This document shows positions 7,790 to 15,563 of a DNA stretch of 64,000 nt, one piece after another. The first letter of the stretch is position 1, and every line of letters starts with the position of its first letter. The position numbers and the translations under genes were made by a program. Source of the DNA: Actinomycetota bacterium (GTDB lineage: Bacteria; Actinomycetota; Actinomycetes; S36-B12; UBA10799). Where the stretch lies: the NCBI GenBank assembly GCA_020637055.1, contig JACJWR010000001.1, positions 434,001-498,000 on the forward strand, in the 5' to 3' direction. The notes below the pieces were generated by a model that worked only from the letters and a program-made list of their open reading frames with translations, ran no database searches and had not been told where the DNA came from.

Positions 7790-9645
7790 TGGTCGTGACG
7801 GAACCGGACAAGTCGCTGATACGGGTCGTCACCTGCGGCTCGGTGGATGACGGCAAGTCGACCCTGCTCGGCCGGATGTTGGCCGAGACCGATTCGTTGC
7901 CGGTCGACATCGTCGAGGCCGCCCGGTTCACCCGACGCACCGGTTCGGCCGTGCCAGTCGGCGAGATCGACTACTCGCTGGTCACCGACGGCCTGGAGGC
8001 CGAGCGCGATCAGGGCATCACCATCGACGTGGCATACCGGCACCTGTACCTGCCGTCCGGCCGCCGGGCCGTGCTGGCCGACGCGCCGGGCCACGAGCAA
8101 TACACCAGGAACATGGCCGTCGCCGCCTCGACCGCGGACGTAGCGATCCTGCTCGCGGACGCCATGCGGGGCACCCGCACCCAGACCCACCGACACCTGG
8201 CCGTCTGCGCCCTGATGGGCGTACGGCACATCGTCCTGGCGGTCAACAAGATGGACGGCGTCGACTGGGATCGGACGATCTACGACACCATCACCGCCGA
8301 AGTGCGCGAATCGGCGGCCCGCCACGACGTGCACGACGTGATCTCGGTTCCGGTGAGCGCGCTCACCGGGGTCAACGTGACCAGCCGCGCCACCGAGATC
8401 GACTGGTACGACGGCCCGTGCATGCTCGAGGCGCTCGATGACCTGGCAGTGACCTCGCCGGTTGCGCAGCCGTTCCGGATGCCGGTGCAGATCGTGCTGC
8501 GCTCGGCGGACTTCCGCGGCTACGGCGGCTTGGTGGCAGCCGGCACGGTGGCAGTGGGCAGCAAGGTCAAGGTGGCCGATTCGGCACAGACCGCCGTGGT
8601 GACCCGGTTGCTCGCCCTGCACGGGGAAGACTCCATCGAGCTCGATGCGGTGCCGGCCGGGATGAGCGCCGCGATCGAACTCGATCGCGACCTCGACATC
8701 ACCAGAGGTGATCTGCTCGCCTCTGCGGACGATGCGCCGGTGCCTGCCGACCGGTTCTCGGCCGAACTCGTCTGGCTGGGCGAAGAACCGTTGGCCCACG
8801 GCCGGTCATACACCTTGCGAAGCGGGCCGATCGACGTACCAGCCACCGTGACCGCGGTCCGGCACCGGTTGGACGTGACCTCGGGAGCGGAACTGGCCGC
8901 CCGCACGCTCGGCATGAACGACGTCGGCAGGGTCGAGTTCGCCACCGGCCGGGCGGTGCCGTTGGAGCCCTACCGCGACTGCCACGACACCGGAGGTTTC
9001 CTGCTCTGCGACCGGGTGACCGGGGATACCGTCGCGGCTGGTCTCACCCGCTTCTCGCTGCGGCGTTCGGCCAACGTCGTGCAACACGACTTCACCATCG
9101 ATCGGGCCGCCCGGCAGGCGCTCAACGGGCACGACGGCAAGGTGCTGTGGTTCACCGGGCTCTCCGGATCCGGCAAGTCCACGGTGGCCAATGAGGTGGC
9201 GAGGACGCTGCACGGCCTGGGAATCCGCAGCTACGTGCTGGACGGCGATTCGGTGCGTCACGGACTCAGCAAGGACCTCGGTTTCACGCCGGAGGACCGC
9301 GCCGAGAACGTGCGACGGGTCGCAGAGGTCGCCCGGTTGATGCTCGACGCGGGCATCGTGGTGCTGGTGTCCTTGGTGTCGCCTTTCCGCTCCGATCGCC
9401 GCGCCGCGCGGTCCCTGTTCGAAGAGGACGACTTCGTCGAGATCTTCGTGGACACCCCGCTGGAGGTGTGCATCCAACGCGACCCCAAGGGGCTCTACGC
9501 CAAGGCCGCCGATGGCTCGCTGCCCAACATGTCCGGGGTCGGACAGGACTACGAACCCCCCACCCATGCCGACCTGGTGCTGGACGGGCAACGCAGCCCG
9601 AGCGAAAACGCCGGCGACGTGTTGACGGCCGTCGGCCTCGCCTAG
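7789..9645 (+). CDS. cysNC: Bifunctional sulfate adenylyltransferase subunit 1 / APS kinase
   Basis: Fusion protein of 618 residues. The N-terminal part is the CysN GTPase: P-loop GSVDDGKST starting at residue 17, DAPGHEQY switch II and NKMD base-recognition motif, followed by EF-Tu-like beta-barrel domains. The C-terminal part, from about residue 445, is APS kinase (CysC) with P-loop GLSGSGKST at residue 457. GTP hydrolysis drives APS formation, and the kinase converts APS to PAPS for reduction or sulfation. The fused CysNC arrangement is the one used by mycobacteria. No APS/PAPS reductase or sulfate transporter is present here. Confidence 0.96.
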   Translation: MVVTEPDKSLIRVVTCGSVDDGKSTLLGRMLAETDSLPVDIVEAARFTRRTGSAVPVGEIDYSLVTDGLEAERDQGITIDVAYRHLYLPSGRRAVLADAPGHEQYTRNMAVAASTADVAILLADAMRGTRTQTHRHLAVCALMGVRHIVLAVNKMDGVDWDRTIYDTITAEVRESAARHDVHDVISVPVSALTGVNVTSRATEIDWYDGPCMLEALDDLAVTSPVAQPFRMPVQIVLRSADFRGYGGLVAAGTVAVGSKVKVADSAQTAVVTRLLALHGEDSIELDAVPAGMSAAIELDRDLDITRGDLLASADDAPVPADRFSAELVWLGEEPLAHGRSYTLRSGPIDVPATVTAVRHRLDVTSGAELAARTLGMNDVGRVEFATGRAVPLEPYRDCHDTGGFLLCDRVTGDTVAAGLTRFSLRRSANVVQHDFTIDRAARQALNGHDGKVLWFTGLSGSGKSTVANEVARTLHGLGIRSYVLDGDSVRHGLSKDLGFTPEDRAENVRRVAEVARLMLDAGIVVLVSLVSPFRSDRRAARSLFEEDDFVEIFVDTPLEVCIQRDPKGLYAKAADGSLPNMSGVGQDYEPPTHADLVLDGQRSPSENAGDVLTAVGLA

Positions 9646-9652
9646 CCCCGCC

Positions 9653-11206
9653 GTGCTGCGTGCCCTCACGCGGCTGGGCATCGCCTTGGCCGCCGCCTTG
9701 GCCGTCGGGTTGCTGGTGGCGATGGTCACCGGCCTGGCGGTCGGTGACGTCCGGGGGGCGTCGGACAACGGTGACGGATCGCGGTTGTATTGCGGGGCCG
9801 GCCTGGTTCCGGCCACCTACGACGGCGAGTCGGCGTGGGTCGGCGGTGTGGTGGTGGACTACGCGGTCGGCGAACCGTGCGACGACCCGATCCCGTCCTC
9901 GGCGCTGTTGATGCTGCGCGCGGCGGTGGGCGACGCCGGCGCCGGGACTGTGTTCTCGCTGACCTCGCTCGGCTGGCTCTACGTGGCCGCGGTTTCGGCC
10001 CTGACCGGGCTGGCGGCCTGGTTGGTGACCAAGCGATCCCGGCGGCGTGTGCTCTATCTGCTGTCGGCTGCGATTCCGCTGGCGAATCCCGACTTCTCCC
10101 GCTTCTTCGTCTCCACCTATGGCGAGCCGGCGGGACTGCTGGGCACGTACGCCCTGCTACTCGGGTTGGCCGCGGTGCTGGCCACCTCGCGGACGGATCG
10201 ACTCACACGCAGCCTGGCCTTGCTGCTGGTCGCGTTCGGCGGTCTGTTCACCATCGCGGCGAAGGTGGCCTACGCCCCGGTGCTGGTCGCCGCCGTGGCG
10301 GTGTGCCTCCTGACGCCGGTGGCTCTCGCGTCCCGCTGGCGGCCGTGGACAGCCAGACTGGTCGGACCGTTTGTGGCCGTCGCCGTGGCCGTGGCCGGGG
10401 TTCCGGTGGTGCAGGCGGGTATCGAGTGGCAAGAGCGCAACTACCCGGTGGGAAACGTCCACAACCTCGTCTTCACCGCGGTGATACCGGAGATACCTGA
10501 CGCGCCGTCCCAACTGGGACTACCCGACGAGGCGGCGGATTTCGCCGGGGTCCCGATCCAGGTGGCACCGCCGGACCAGCCCGGACGAGTTGAACTCGCC
10601 GCCGACCCCGCGGCGATCCGGACCGAGGCTCTGGCGCTGGTGCTGCGCCACCCAGATGTCGTCCTGCGCGGACTCGGGCTGGCCCTGCAGGCCACCAAGG
10701 GCAGCGATCTGGCCTACATCGATGCCGACGCCTGGCAGTCGGGTTCTGGTGTGACCGACAGCGGGCCGGCGCCCGACTCGGAGCGCGGCCGCCTGCTCGC
10801 GGGGCAGCAGTCGGCTTCCTCAGAGTCGCTGGCTGCCTGGACCGATCAGATGTCGACCCCGTGGCTGCCGACGGCGATCGTGGTGCTGGGTCTCGTGGCG
10901 CTGGTGGCCGGTGCCGTCGTCCGCCGCGGATCCGCCTCCCACCTCGCGTTGTTGGCCGGCGTCGCCAGCGCCACCGCCATCGGCCTGGCGATCGTGGCGC
11001 TCGCGGATGGCTACTTCGAACTGGCGAAACACGTGTGGCTTGCCTCGTACCTGGTGGACGTCACCGCCTGGGCCTTGCTCGGGGCCGTCGTGGCCTGGAT
11101 CCAGCACGACCTCGGGTGGGAATCAACTGCCGCCGAGGGTCAGCGATTCCCACCCGAGGTCGATGATCGGCAGGCCGCGCCCGCCCATCCGGGTGTGACT
11201 AGATGA
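9653..11206 (+). CDS. Polytopic membrane protein, function unknown
   Basis: Protein of 517 residues starting at GTG 9653, seven bases after cysNC. I count about nine to ten hydrophobic helices: one at residues 5-30, a cluster at about 98-250, and three near the C-terminus (about 405-480). A hydrophilic loop of about 150 residues lies between the last two groups. A segment after the first helix (NGDGSRLYCGAGL) precedes a cysteine-containing loop. The layout recalls polytopic membrane glycosyltransferases of cell-envelope glycan synthesis, and following PAPS synthesis could suggest envelope sulfation, but neither is shown by a motif I can name. The last 17 codons run through a perfect hairpin sequence, and the stop region overlaps the convergent dsrE-like gene by eight bases. 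Confidence 0.7.
   Translation: MLRALTRLGIALAAALAVGLLVAMVTGLAVGDVRGASDNGDGSRLYCGAGLVPATYDGESAWVGGVVVDYAVGEPCDDPIPSSALLMLRAAVGDAGAGTVFSLTSLGWLYVAAVSALTGLAAWLVTKRSRRRVLYLLSAAIPLANPDFSRFFVSTYGEPAGLLGTYALLLGLAAVLATSRTDRLTRSLALLLVAFGGLFTIAAKVAYAPVLVAAVAVCLLTPVALASRWRPWTARLVGPFVAVAVAVAGVPVVQAGIEWQERNYPVGNVHNLVFTAVIPEIPDAPSQLGLPDEAADFAGVPIQVAPPDQPGRVELAADPAAIRTEALALVLRHPDVVLRGLGLALQATKGSDLAYIDADAWQSGSGVTDSGPAPDSERGRLLAGQQSASSESLAAWTDQMSTPWLPTAIVVLGLVALVAGAVVRRGSASHLALLAGVASATAIGLAIVALADGYFELAKHVWLASYLVDVTAWALLGAVVAWIQHDLGWESTAAEGQRFPPEVDDRQAAPAHPGVTR
11111..11158. terminator. Perfect 14-base inverted repeat, probable bidirectional terminator
   Basis: CTCGGGTGGGAATC (11111-11124) pairs exactly with GATTCCCACCCGAG (11145-11158) across a 20-base loop. 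It lies inside the 3' end of the plus-strand membrane-protein gene and about 40 bases beyond the stop of the minus-strand sulfur operon. There is no T-run on either side. Confidence 0.5.
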
Positions 11207-11714
11207 ACAGCAGCTGGGCGCCGTCGGTCATCTCGATGAAGTCGGTCGCGTTGATGATTCCGTCGATGTCATCACGCAGATCCGACTCGGTGAGGTTGTT
11301 CATGTCCGCAGACATCCGGCAGGCCCACAGGTGGCCGCCGGAGGCGACGATCTGATCGAGGAAGTCGGGCACCTCCGGGATGCCGAGGTCCTCGATCTGC
11401 TGCTTCATCATCTTGGTGGCCAGGGCGGTCATCCCGGGCAGCGGAGCGAGCGACTGCGGCAGCTTCTTGTCCTTGATGGGCAGGTGCATGGCCGTGTTGC
11501 CGACCGGCGAGAACTGCAGGTCGTGCATCCGCGACTTCGTGATCATGTCGAAGCCCCAGAAAGTGAAGAACAGGTGCGTCTCGATGCCCTCGCCCAAAGC
11601 CGCGTTGGCGAGCACCAGCGCCGGGTAGGCCATGTCGAGATTGCCCTTCGAGCAGATGAGGACGAATTTGCGGTCGCTCTCGTCGTCGTCGCCGAAGTCA
11701 GGAATGATGGTCAT
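11199..11714 (-). CDS. DsrE2-like sulfur-relay protein
   Basis: Protein of 171 residues of the DsrE/DsrF/DsrH-like family, whose members carry or relocate sulfane sulfur on a conserved cysteine. The family pattern is visible: an N-terminal strand with C21 (LICSKGNLDMAY), LFFTFWGFDMI, and the signature ACRMSADMNN with C132, the expected persulfide-carrying residue. The start at 11714 follows a GGGAG Shine-Dalgarno sequence. It is the last gene of the five-gene minus-strand operon beginning at 14904, 30 bases after the TusE/DsrC-like gene, so it is a probable partner of that protein and the SQR-like enzyme. Confidence 0.85.
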   Translation of the reverse strand: MTIIPDFGDDDESDRKFVLICSKGNLDMAYPALVLANAALGEGIETHLFFTFWGFDMITKSRMHDLQFSPVGNTAMHLPIKDKKLPQSLAPLPGMTALATKMMKQQIEDLGIPEVPDFLDQIVASGGHLWACRMSADMNNLTESDLRDDIDGIINATDFIEMTDGAQLLFI

Positions 11715-11744
11715 GGATGGATTCTCCCTCAGGTGTGGGCGGAC

Positions 11745-12059
11745 TCAGACGCAGCCGTGTGGCTTGGGCAGGCCGGCGATGTAGGCCATCTTGCGCGCCG
11801 GCTTCTTCGGGAACAGCACGAACTGCTGCTTGGTGGGGAATCCGCCGACCGTCTGCACCCGGCGGGTGGTGGCGGTCTCGCCCTTCTCCTTGTAGTCCTC
11901 GCGCAGCCAGTTGATCAGTTTCCAGTGGTCATCGGTCATGTCGATGCCGATGTTCTTGGCCAGTTCGGCCGCGATGTCCTCGTTCCACTCGTCGTACTCG
12001 GTGAGGAATCCTTCGTCGTTGATCTGAACCTCGTGGCCCGCGATCGTTGCGGTGGGCAT
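11745..12059 (-). CDS. TusE/DsrC-like sulfur relay protein
   Basis: Protein of 104 residues with the DsrC/TusE fold signature and the swinging C-terminal arm ending GLPKPHGCV. The penultimate C103 corresponds to CysA of DsrC. The second cysteine of sulfite-reductase-type DsrC, expected 11 residues earlier, is replaced by alanine (A92), so it cannot form the DsrC trisulfide or disulfide and should act as a one-cysteine sulfur carrier, like TusE. Start ATG 12059, with AAAGG upstream. No dsrAB sulfite reductase or tusBCD genes are present in the window; the operon supplies DsrE2, DUF1641 and SQR-like partners instead. Confidence 0.9.
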   Translation of the reverse strand: MPTATIAGHEVQINDEGFLTEYDEWNEDIAAELAKNIGIDMTDDHWKLINWLREDYKEKGETATTRRVQTVGGFPTKQQFVLFPKKPARKMAYIAGLPKPHGCV

Positions 12060-12168
12060 TGGTTGCCTTTCGGTAGTGGTTGGTTGTGGGGGTGTGGTCG
12101 GTGAACGCAGAACCGATTGTGAACTATTGCAGCCGTCGATTCCGCGCCCACCGCAGGGTTGGCCGGCG

Positions 12169-12924
12169 CTACGCTGAGGAGCCGCCGCTGGTGGGGGAGC
12201 CTTCGATCATCGCCGGCTCCTCCCCGACGGTGTGCAGCATCGCCATGACGCGGGCCAGGCCCCGTCGGGTCTGCGGATCCCGCATGGACTTCAGCAGCGC
12301 GAAGAGCGAAGGCGGCTCGACGCCGATTTCCTCTTCCTGCATCGTCACCGCCGTGCGTCGGACCAGGCCCATGACCTCGGGCTGGGTCATCTCCTTGACC
12401 GCGTTGAGGATCGTGACCACGTTGTCGCCGAGCGCCTTGACGTCGTCCTCGGTGAATTCGGTGACCACCTTGTCGGCGATCGCGGCACCTTGCTGGGCGA
12501 ACATGAAGTAGCCCTTGTCCTCGGCGGTCTGGAGCACCTCGGTCAGCTTCGCAACCCCGGCTCCGCTCAACGAGTTCGCGGTGGCGAGCAACTCGGACAT
12601 CGAATCGAGTTGGGCCAGCAGCGCCTCGAGTTGCGGCAGCGACCTGACCAGGGTGCGGGCGAATCGGGTGACGTCGTCGATGGTGACGTCCTGGCCGAGT
12701 TCCTCCAGCTCTCGGGTGGCGACATCCATGAAGCCGCGAGTGACCGGCACCATCGTCTCGACCAGTTCGGACCACTGCTCGCGGGTTGCAGCCTGCTGCT
12801 GCATTTGCCCGACCATCCAGTCCATCTGGGCGCTCAGCCGGTCCAATTGGGCCTGCATGGCAACGGGATCCGGCACGGCGGCGGCCGATTCGACCACCTC
12901 GGCTACCTCGACGGTCTCAGTCAT
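12169..12924 (-). CDS. DUF1641 domain protein
   Basis: Protein of 251 residues, largely alpha-helical and acidic, with no membrane segment. The central region (about residues 90-210) fits DUF1641, a family often encoded beside SQR-like flavoproteins, DsrE proteins or formate dehydrogenases; its biochemical role is unknown. The N-terminal 70 residues, with many glutamines, may form a coiled coil. Its ATG overlaps the stop of the SQR-like gene by four bases (ATGA), indicating translational coupling and possibly a stoichiometric complex with it. A 109-base gap separates it from the TusE-like gene. Confidence 0.8.
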   Translation of the reverse strand: MTETVEVAEVVESAAAVPDPVAMQAQLDRLSAQMDWMVGQMQQQAATREQWSELVETMVPVTRGFMDVATRELEELGQDVTIDDVTRFARTLVRSLPQLEALLAQLDSMSELLATANSLSGAGVAKLTEVLQTAEDKGYFMFAQQGAAIADKVVTEFTEDDVKALGDNVVTILNAVKEMTQPEVMGLVRRTAVTMQEEEIGVEPPSLFALLKSMRDPQTRRGLARVMAMLHTVGEEPAMIEGSPTSGGSSA

Positions 12925-14162
12925 GACAGGTCCGCCGTCTCCTTGCCGGCCATCGACATCAGCGCCGGGAGCGGCAATTCCTTGCCCGGCAGCAGGATGT
13001 TCCAGTACATCCAGCGGAACATCACCTTGCCCCAGTGGTTCATCTCGGTCTCCTTCAGCAGCGAGAAGGGCCCGATTCCCGGCAGCGGGTACTTGCCCGG
13101 CAGCGGCTCGGTCTCGTAGTTGAAGTCGATCAGCAGTCCCTTGCCGTGGCCGGTTTCGATGAAGCAGTTGGCGTGCCCGTCGAACGGTTCGGTCATCTTC
13201 AGACCGTTGATGTGGCGCATGAAGTTCTCCGGGAACAGGTCCATGGCGAAGTGGGCGACCGAGCCGGCCTTGGAGGCCGGGATGTTCGAGGCGTCACCCA
13301 CCGCGAAGATGTTGTCGTATTGGGTGCTGAGCAGCGTCTCCTTGTCGACCGGGACGTAGTTCAAGTCGTCCCCGAGGCCGGAGCGGCCGACGAAGTCGGC
13401 GCCCATGTTCAACGGGATCGTGACCAGCAGGTCGAACGGAATCTCACGCTCGTCGTAGGAGACGATTTTCTTCTCGTCGTCGTCGACGCTTTCGATCATG
13501 AAGTCCGGTTCCAGGTGGATGTTGCGGGTCTCCAGCATGTCGCCGAGGTACTTCGAGGCCACCGGCTTGGTGAAGGCGCCCTCCAGCGGCGTCACGTAGG
13601 TGATGTCGACCTTGTCGCGCATTCCCTGCTCGGTGAAGAACGCGTCGGCCAGGAAGGTGAACTCCAGCGGCGCCACCGGGCACTTGATCGGCATGTCGGT
13701 GATGTGGATGACGAGCTTGCCGCCCTCCCAGTCACGCAGCTTCTCGCCCAGCGCCACGGCGCCTTCGTAGGTGTAGAACTCGTGCACCGACTTGCGGAAT
13801 TCATCGCCGTCCATACCCGGGGTCTCTTCCGGCCGAGGGGTGGTGCCGGAAGCGATGATCAGGTAGTCGTAGGGCAGTTCGGTGCCGTCGGCGAGCAGCA
13901 CCTTGTTCTCCTCGGGTTCGACTTTGTCGACCTCGGCGTTGATGAAGTCGACGCCGGAGGGGATGAACCGCTGCTTCGGCTTGACGATCTCGTCCGGCCG
14001 GTAGATGCCGAACGGCACGAAGAGGTAACCCGGTTGGTAGTAGTGGGTCTCGTCGTGGTCGACGACGGTGATGTTCCATTCGTCCCGCGGCAGCAACGGG
14101 CGCAACTTGTTCACTGCCATGGTGCCGGCGGTGCCGGCCCCGAGTACGAGCAACCTTTTCAC
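12921..14162 (-). CDS. SQR-like FAD-dependent oxidoreductase
   Basis: Protein of 413 residues resembling sulfide:quinone oxidoreductase and type II NADH dehydrogenase. It has an N-terminal FAD Rossmann motif (VLGAGTAG, residues 6-13), the ASGTTPRPEETPG strand, and the second FAD motif FAVGDASN near residue 287. Two cysteines lie where SQRs keep the catalytic pair: C161 (IKCPVAPLEF) and C333 (ANCFIETGHG). The third SQR cysteine, usually near residue 128, is absent (KSVHEFYTYEG). Sulfide or sulfane-sulfur oxidation coupled to quinone is the likely reaction, but the acceptor is unproven. I chose GTG at 14162 because AAGGAG precedes it by four bases. It is coupled to the DUF1641 gene downstream. 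Confidence 0.85.
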   Translation of the reverse strand: MKRLLVLGAGTAGTMAVNKLRPLLPRDEWNITVVDHDETHYYQPGYLFVPFGIYRPDEIVKPKQRFIPSGVDFINAEVDKVEPEENKVLLADGTELPYDYLIIASGTTPRPEETPGMDGDEFRKSVHEFYTYEGAVALGEKLRDWEGGKLVIHITDMPIKCPVAPLEFTFLADAFFTEQGMRDKVDITYVTPLEGAFTKPVASKYLGDMLETRNIHLEPDFMIESVDDDEKKIVSYDEREIPFDLLVTIPLNMGADFVGRSGLGDDLNYVPVDKETLLSTQYDNIFAVGDASNIPASKAGSVAHFAMDLFPENFMRHINGLKMTEPFDGHANCFIETGHGKGLLIDFNYETEPLPGKYPLPGIGPFSLLKETEMNHWGKVMFRWMYWNILLPGKELPLPALMSMAGKETADLS

Positions 14163-14175
14163 GGTTCTCCTTAGT

Positions 14176-14904
14176 TCAGGCCCCGACGGACGCGGGACGA
14201 GGGTTGAGTGGGGTCGTGGTAGTCGTGGCCTCACCGGCCCTGGCCGAGGCGATGGCGCGGGCCACGACCGGCAAGGTCTCCAGCGCCTGTTGTCGCTCCG
14301 CGGCATCGAGCCGGGTCAGCTCCCCGGTGACCGCCCCGGCGCCATCGGCCGGTTCCACACCGCCGATGAGCACCATGCCGATGAGGTTGGATCCGTCGCG
14401 CACGAAGGCCCGGGCGCATTCAAAGCCCAGCGGACCGAGCCGGAAGCGAGGAGCGAGGTCGGTATCCGAAGCCAGCTCCTCCCACTCGGCGAGGCACTGC
14501 GCCAGCGCGCCCTCCTCTTCGGCGGCCAAGGCGAACCCGGGGCACGGATTGACGATCGGCGTCACCGGCTGGCCCGACATGTCGGTCACCACCATCATCA
14601 CGTCAAGCAGTTTCGCGGCCACTTCGATCGCCGCCGTCGCGGCCACCGGGTCGAGCGGCGGGCCGCCCGGATGCCCGGAATCATCACGCATCGGAGCCTC
14701 TTGAGGCGAGACCAGCGCGTGGATTTCGGCGGCCGGGAAGCGAAGTTGCCGACCGACCCGAATCGATGGCAGTCGGCCATCGGCGGCCATCCGGTAGATG
14801 GTGGATCGGTCGATATGCAGGAGTTGCTGCACTTGTCGCACAGTGAGCAGTTGCAGCGGGCTGTCGTCTGCGGTCTGCACATATCGCATCGTATGCCTAC
14901 TCAT
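14176..14904 (-). CDS. HTH regulator with PocR-like sensory domain
   Basis: Protein of 242 residues. Residues about 18-62 form an excisionase/MerR-type helix-turn-helix (LTVRQVQQLLHIDRSTIYRM, then the wing GRLPSIRVGRQLRF). The remainder resembles a PocR ligand-binding domain: a GQPVTP-type PAS-like strand, NPCPGFALAAEEEGALAQC, ECARAFVRDG and MVLIGGV. PocR domains bind small hydrocarbon derivatives in some proteins; the cysteine-bearing loops could instead bind metal or react with sulfur species. It is first in the sulfur operon, 13 bases before the SQR-like gene, and so is its probable regulator. The ATG at 14904 has no clear Shine-Dalgarno sequence; ATG at 14889 is possible. Confidence 0.75.
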   Translation of the reverse strand: MSRHTMRYVQTADDSPLQLLTVRQVQQLLHIDRSTIYRMAADGRLPSIRVGRQLRFPAAEIHALVSPQEAPMRDDSGHPGGPPLDPVAATAAIEVAAKLLDVMMVVTDMSGQPVTPIVNPCPGFALAAEEEGALAQCLAEWEELASDTDLAPRFRLGPLGFECARAFVRDGSNLIGMVLIGGVEPADGAGAVTGELTRLDAAERQQALETLPVVARAIASARAGEATTTTTPLNPRPASVGA

Positions 14905-14971
14905 GCATCAGTTGCAGGGTCGAAAGTCCCTATCGGAGTGGACCAAAGGCTGATGTGAAGTCTCCACTAGA

Positions 14972-14985
14972 TACCCCCTGGGGTA
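14972..14985. promoter_or_regulatory. CsoR/CstR-like operator within a divergent promoter region
   Basis: TACCCC-CT-GGGGTA is a perfect 6-base inverted repeat with the A/T-flanked G-tract form typical of operators for CsoR-family repressors (copper CsoR, persulfide-sensing CstR). A TAGAGT -10 at 14991-14996 follows, six bases before the ATG of the CPVC membrane protein, so the operator lies where the promoter spacer would be. No csoR or cstR gene is in the window. Confidence 0.6.
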
Positions 14986-15002
14986 CCCGGTAGAGTTGTC
15001 GC

Positions 15003-15563
15003 ATGTGTTTCCTCTCCGCCTTGTTGACCTGGCGTCCTCGGCGGTGGCTCGCCGCCGTGCTCGGGGGTCTGGCCACTTTCGTGCTGCTCGGCGTGACCAC
15101 GGCGGTGATACCCAATCCGGTCTTCGGCCGCTCCATCGCGCCGACCGACTGGGCGATGGAGGTCCTGGTCATCACCAGCGTGCTCAGCGGTTTGCTCTTC
15201 GCCAGCTATGTGCGCAACGAGGCCAGAGCGCTGGAACCGGCCGACAAGGGCAGCCGCTGGGGGACGGCCGGCGGTTTGCTCGCCTACCTGGCCATCGGCT
15301 GTCCGGTCTGCAACAAGGTGGTTCTGATCGCCCTCGGATCGACCGGAGCGGTGCAGTTCTTCGCCCCGATACAGCCCTACCTCGGCGCCCTCGGGATCGG
15401 ATTCCTGGCCTTCGCCCTGGTGTTCCGGCTGAATCGGGAGGCGGCCTGCGCGATACCTGCCGGCACTCCTGAGGGCTCCATCCCGGCCCTGCCCACGTCG
15501 GATCTACTCGAACGGCGTGGGGTCGCCAGCTCCGATGCGCACCACGTCCGGGAATCCGAGTGA
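15003..15563 (+). CDS. Small membrane protein with CPVC motif
   Basis: Protein of 186 residues with four predicted membrane helices (about 16-36, 51-71, 88-112, 118-142). C100 and C103 form CPVC at the membrane region of helix 3 (AIGCPVCNKVVLIALG), suggesting thiol-disulfide exchange, metal or sulfane-sulfur binding. I do not recognise a named family with a known function. It is transcribed divergently from the sulfur operon, and its promoter region holds a CsoR/CstR-like operator, which points to copper or reactive-sulfur stress. The start at ATG 15003 looks leaderless. Its last 60 bases overlap the 3' end of the convergent yciO gene. Confidence 0.72.
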   Translation: MCFLSALLTWRPRRWLAAVLGGLATFVLLGVTTAVIPNPVFGRSIAPTDWAMEVLVITSVLSGLLFASYVRNEARALEPADKGSRWGTAGGLLAYLAIGCPVCNKVVLIALGSTGAVQFFAPIQPYLGALGIGFLAFALVFRLNREAACAIPAGTPEGSIPALPTSDLLERRGVASSDAHHVRESE

